Position numbers and translations under genes: made by a program. This document shows, one piece after another, positions 62,297 to 64,000 of a stretch of 64,000 nt of DNA. The notes beneath the pieces were generated by a model. It was given only the letters and a program-made list of their open reading frames with translations. It was not told the DNA's origin and searched no databases. Each line of letters starts with the position of its first letter. The first letter of the stretch is position 1. This DNA is from Pseudomonadota bacterium (GTDB lineage Bacteria > Pseudomonadota > Alphaproteobacteria > Rhodobacterales > Rhodobacteraceae), in NCBI GenBank assembly GCA_038533575.1, contig JBCAYL010000001.1, forward strand, positions 958,226 through 1,022,225, written 5' to 3'.

Positions 62297-63664
62297 TTAC
62301 ATCAGTTTGCGCCGCCGAGTCACGCGAATATCGAGGTCCGTGATCTTCTTTCGAAGCGTATTTCGGTTAATTCCCAGCAAGTCTGCGCACTTGGCCTGGT
62401 TTCCTCCCGTGGCATCGAGGGCAATCTCGATGAGCGGAAGCTCGATTTCGCGCAGAATCCGCTGGTAGAGGCCGGGCGGCGGCAGGACCCCGCCATGGAG
62501 ATCGAAGTAGCGCCGCAGGTGCTTGGCGACGGAGGCCGAGAGCTTCTCGGCATCGACGGCCCCGGCCACGGGATCGACGGCGGGCTGGTTGCCCAGCACA
62601 GCCTCCACCTCTGCCCGCGTGATCTCCTCCTCGGCAGCGGTCACCACGAGCCGGCGGATCGCGTTTTCGAGCTGGCGCACGTTGCCCGGCCAGGAATAGG
62701 TGCGCACGAGTTCGGTGGCGGCCGCATTGAGCTTCCGCAGCGAGGCGCCCTCGCGCACCGCGCGGGCGAGGAAGTGATCGGCGAGGAGCGGAATGTCGTC
62801 CACGCGCTCGCGAAGCGCCGGCACCGTCATGGTCACGCCCGAAAGCCGGTAGAAGAGATCCTGCCGGAAGGCACCCGCCTCCATCTTTCCCATGAGATCC
62901 ACCTGGCTCGTGGCCATGATGCGGGGGCTGTTCTCGGTGAGCTGGTCGAGCATGCGCACGATGCGCGCCTGCGCCTCGTCGGGCATGTCGCCCACCTCGT
63001 CGAAGAGCAGCGAGCCGCCGCGCGCCTTTGCAAGGAGCGTGGACGGGCCATCGAGCCCCTCGAGATCCTCCACCGACACCGTCACGAAGGGGGAGTTCCG
63101 CCGGTCGGAGAAATCGTGGATCGCCTTGGCGATGAGGCTCTTACCAGTGCCGCTTTCGCCGGAGATGAGCACGGGAAGCTCGGCATTCATCACCCGCGCT
63201 ACAAGGCGATAGAGCGCCTGCATGGAGGGCGTGCGCCCCACGAGGGGCAGGTCGTCGGAGGTCCCGCGCTCCTCCCCCGGCGCGGGTGCGGCGGCGCGGC
63301 GCTTCACTTCGAGCGCGCGGGAGGCCCGCTTCATCAGGTCAGGCAGATCGAAGGGCTTCGGGAGGTAGTCGTAGGCGTCCTTCTCGGTGGCCTGGATCGC
63401 GGTGACGATGGTGTTCTGCGCCGAGATCACGATGACCGGCAGGCCCGGCCGCGTCTCGCCGATCTTCGGGAGCGCGTCGAGGCCATTGCCGTCGGGCATC
63501 ATCACGTCCGAGATCACGAGGTCGCCCTTCCCTTCCTCCACCCACCTCAGGAGCGTCATGAGCGAGGAGGTCGCGTGCACCTTGCAGCCCGCGCGCGTGA
63601 GCGCCTGGGTCAGAACCGTGCGGATCGTGCGGTCGTCATCGGCAATGAGAACGGTGCCATCCAT
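62297..63664 (-). CDS. ntrC: Nitrogen regulation response regulator NtrC
   Basis: NtrC activates nitrogen-assimilation genes under nitrogen limitation. The 455-residue protein has a receiver (D53 in VISDVMMP), an AAA+ domain with Walker [10 protein letters not shown] and Walker [11 protein letters not shown], and a Fis HTH ([20 protein letters not shown]). The GAFTGA loop is missing (segment [18 protein letters not shown]). This is known for Rhodobacter NtrC, which works with the housekeeping polymerase rather than sigma-54. It follows ntrB by 18 bases. Confidence 0.96.
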   Translation of the reverse strand: MDGTVLIADDDRTIRTVLTQALTRAGCKVHATSSLMTLLRWVEEGKGDLVISDVMMPDGNGLDALPKIGETRPGLPVIVISAQNTIVTAIQATEKDAYDYLPKPFDLPDLMKRASRALEVKRRAAAPAPGEERGTSDDLPLVGRTPSMQALYRLVARVMNAELPVLISGESGTGKSLIAKAIHDFSDRRNSPFVTVSVEDLEGLDGPSTLLAKARGGSLLFDEVGDMPDEAQARIVRMLDQLTENSPRIMATSQVDLMGKMEAGAFRQDLFYRLSGVTMTVPALRERVDDIPLLADHFLARAVREGASLRKLNAAATELVRTYSWPGNVRQLENAIRRLVVTAAEEEITRAEVEAVLGNQPAVDPVAGAVDAEKLSASVAKHLRRYFDLHGGVLPPPGLYQRILREIELPLIEIALDATGGNQAKCADLLGINRNTLRKKITDLDIRVTRRRKLM

Positions 63665-63682
63665 GGAATGCTCCTCTAAAGA

Positions 63683-64000
63683 CTAGACCTCGGCGCCATC
63701 GTCAGGCGCCACGGGGAGGGAAATACGGAAAACGGTGCGCCCGGGGACGCTGTCGACGGTGATCCAGCCATCGTGGTCGGCGATGATCTTGGAAACGAGC
63801 GCGAGGCCGAGCCCGGTGCCGTTCTCGCGGCCGGAGACGAAGGGCTCGAAGATGTCGGTGGCGATATCTTCGGGCAGGCCCGGCCCGTCATCGATGATCG
63901 CGATCTGGAGCGGCACGGTGCGGCCGGTGCCGTCCCGGCGGCGCAGGCGCAAGCTGCGCTCGTAGTAGGTATGAAGCGTGATCGTCCCTTCCGCGCCTTT
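63683..64000 (-). CDS. ntrB: Nitrogen regulation sensor kinase NtrB, cut by window edge
   Basis: Only the last 105 residues are inside the window. They form the end of the ATPase domain with DDGPGLPED (N/G1 box), GRENGTGLGLALVSKIIADH (G2 box) and a short tail. The frame stays open to base 64000 with YYERSLRLRRRDG ahead, typical of NtrB. Position directly before ntrC supports the call. Confidence 0.93.
   Translation of the reverse strand, partial: KGAEGTITLHTYYERSLRLRRRDGTGRTVPLQIAIIDDGPGLPEDIATDIFEPFVSGRENGTGLGLALVSKIIADHDGWITVDSVPGRTVFRISLPVAPDDGAEV

Noticed and set aside
1-64000. CRISPR arrays, insertion sequences, prophage or integrative elements
   Set aside because: No regularly spaced repeats, transposase, integrase or phage structural genes were seen.

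Overview
The window is a GC-rich, gene-dense chromosomal segment from an alphaproteobacterium, most likely a member of the Rhodobacterales (Roseobacter group). Three things point there: an ntrB-ntrC-ntrY-ntrX cluster whose NtrC lacks the sigma-54 contact loop, a Pst transporter with large extra domains in PstA and PstC, and intergenic GTATTT-type and CCCGGG-type palindromic repeats that I associate with this group. No rRNA, tRNA, insertion sequence, prophage or CRISPR array was seen. Both ends cut a gene: mfd at the left and ntrB at the right.

Layout. 1-7 kb: the 3' part of mfd, then a leftward operon (acyl-CoA synthetase, DsbA/FrnE-like oxidoreductase, MFS exporter) divergent from an XRE-cupin regulator. 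7-16 kb: aquaporin, YejA-like peptide-binding protein, an unknown gene, 3-hydroxybutyrate dehydrogenase with a patatin-like hydrolase, LysE exporter, DUF502 protein and the pseudouridine catabolism pair psuK-psuG. 16-19.4 kb: rpsB-tsf, a structured intergenic region that may encode a small RNA, an orphan LuxR regulator and aroQ. 19.5-24.6 kb: sugar-nucleotide epimerase, PhyH-type dioxygenase, amylosucrase, and an alpha/beta hydrolase broken by a 1-base frameshift.

24.7-32 kb: a complete phosphate regulon on the minus strand, phoR, pstS, pstC, pstA, pstB, phoU, phoB, with a three-repeat Pho box in front of pstS. 32-38 kb: a small receiver-like protein, a transsulfuration-type PLP enzyme, gamma-carbonic anhydrase, gmk, yicC, a PAS protein and class II DAHP synthase. 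38-46.4 kb: a GlxA-type regulator, a PQQ-type sugar dehydrogenase and a branched-chain amino acid ABC operon that contains an extra small secreted protein.

46.4-48 kb: a curlin-repeat (amyloid-like) secreted protein behind an AT-rich, palindrome-containing leader. 48-52.4 kb: an unknown protein, a beta-hydroxyacid dehydrogenase, a membrane-anchored penicillin-acylase-family hydrolase and a small unknown protein. 52.5-64 kb: the leftward series ntrB, ntrC, ntrY, ntrX, a sulfotransferase-like gene, trkA, trkH, hfq, hflX, which joins nitrogen signalling, potassium uptake and RNA-level control.

Most of the window is conserved housekeeping and regulatory DNA. The least explained items are the curlin-like protein and its leader, two candidate small RNAs, the orphan LuxR with an altered ligand pocket, the receiver-like protein next to phoR and the frameshifted hydrolase.
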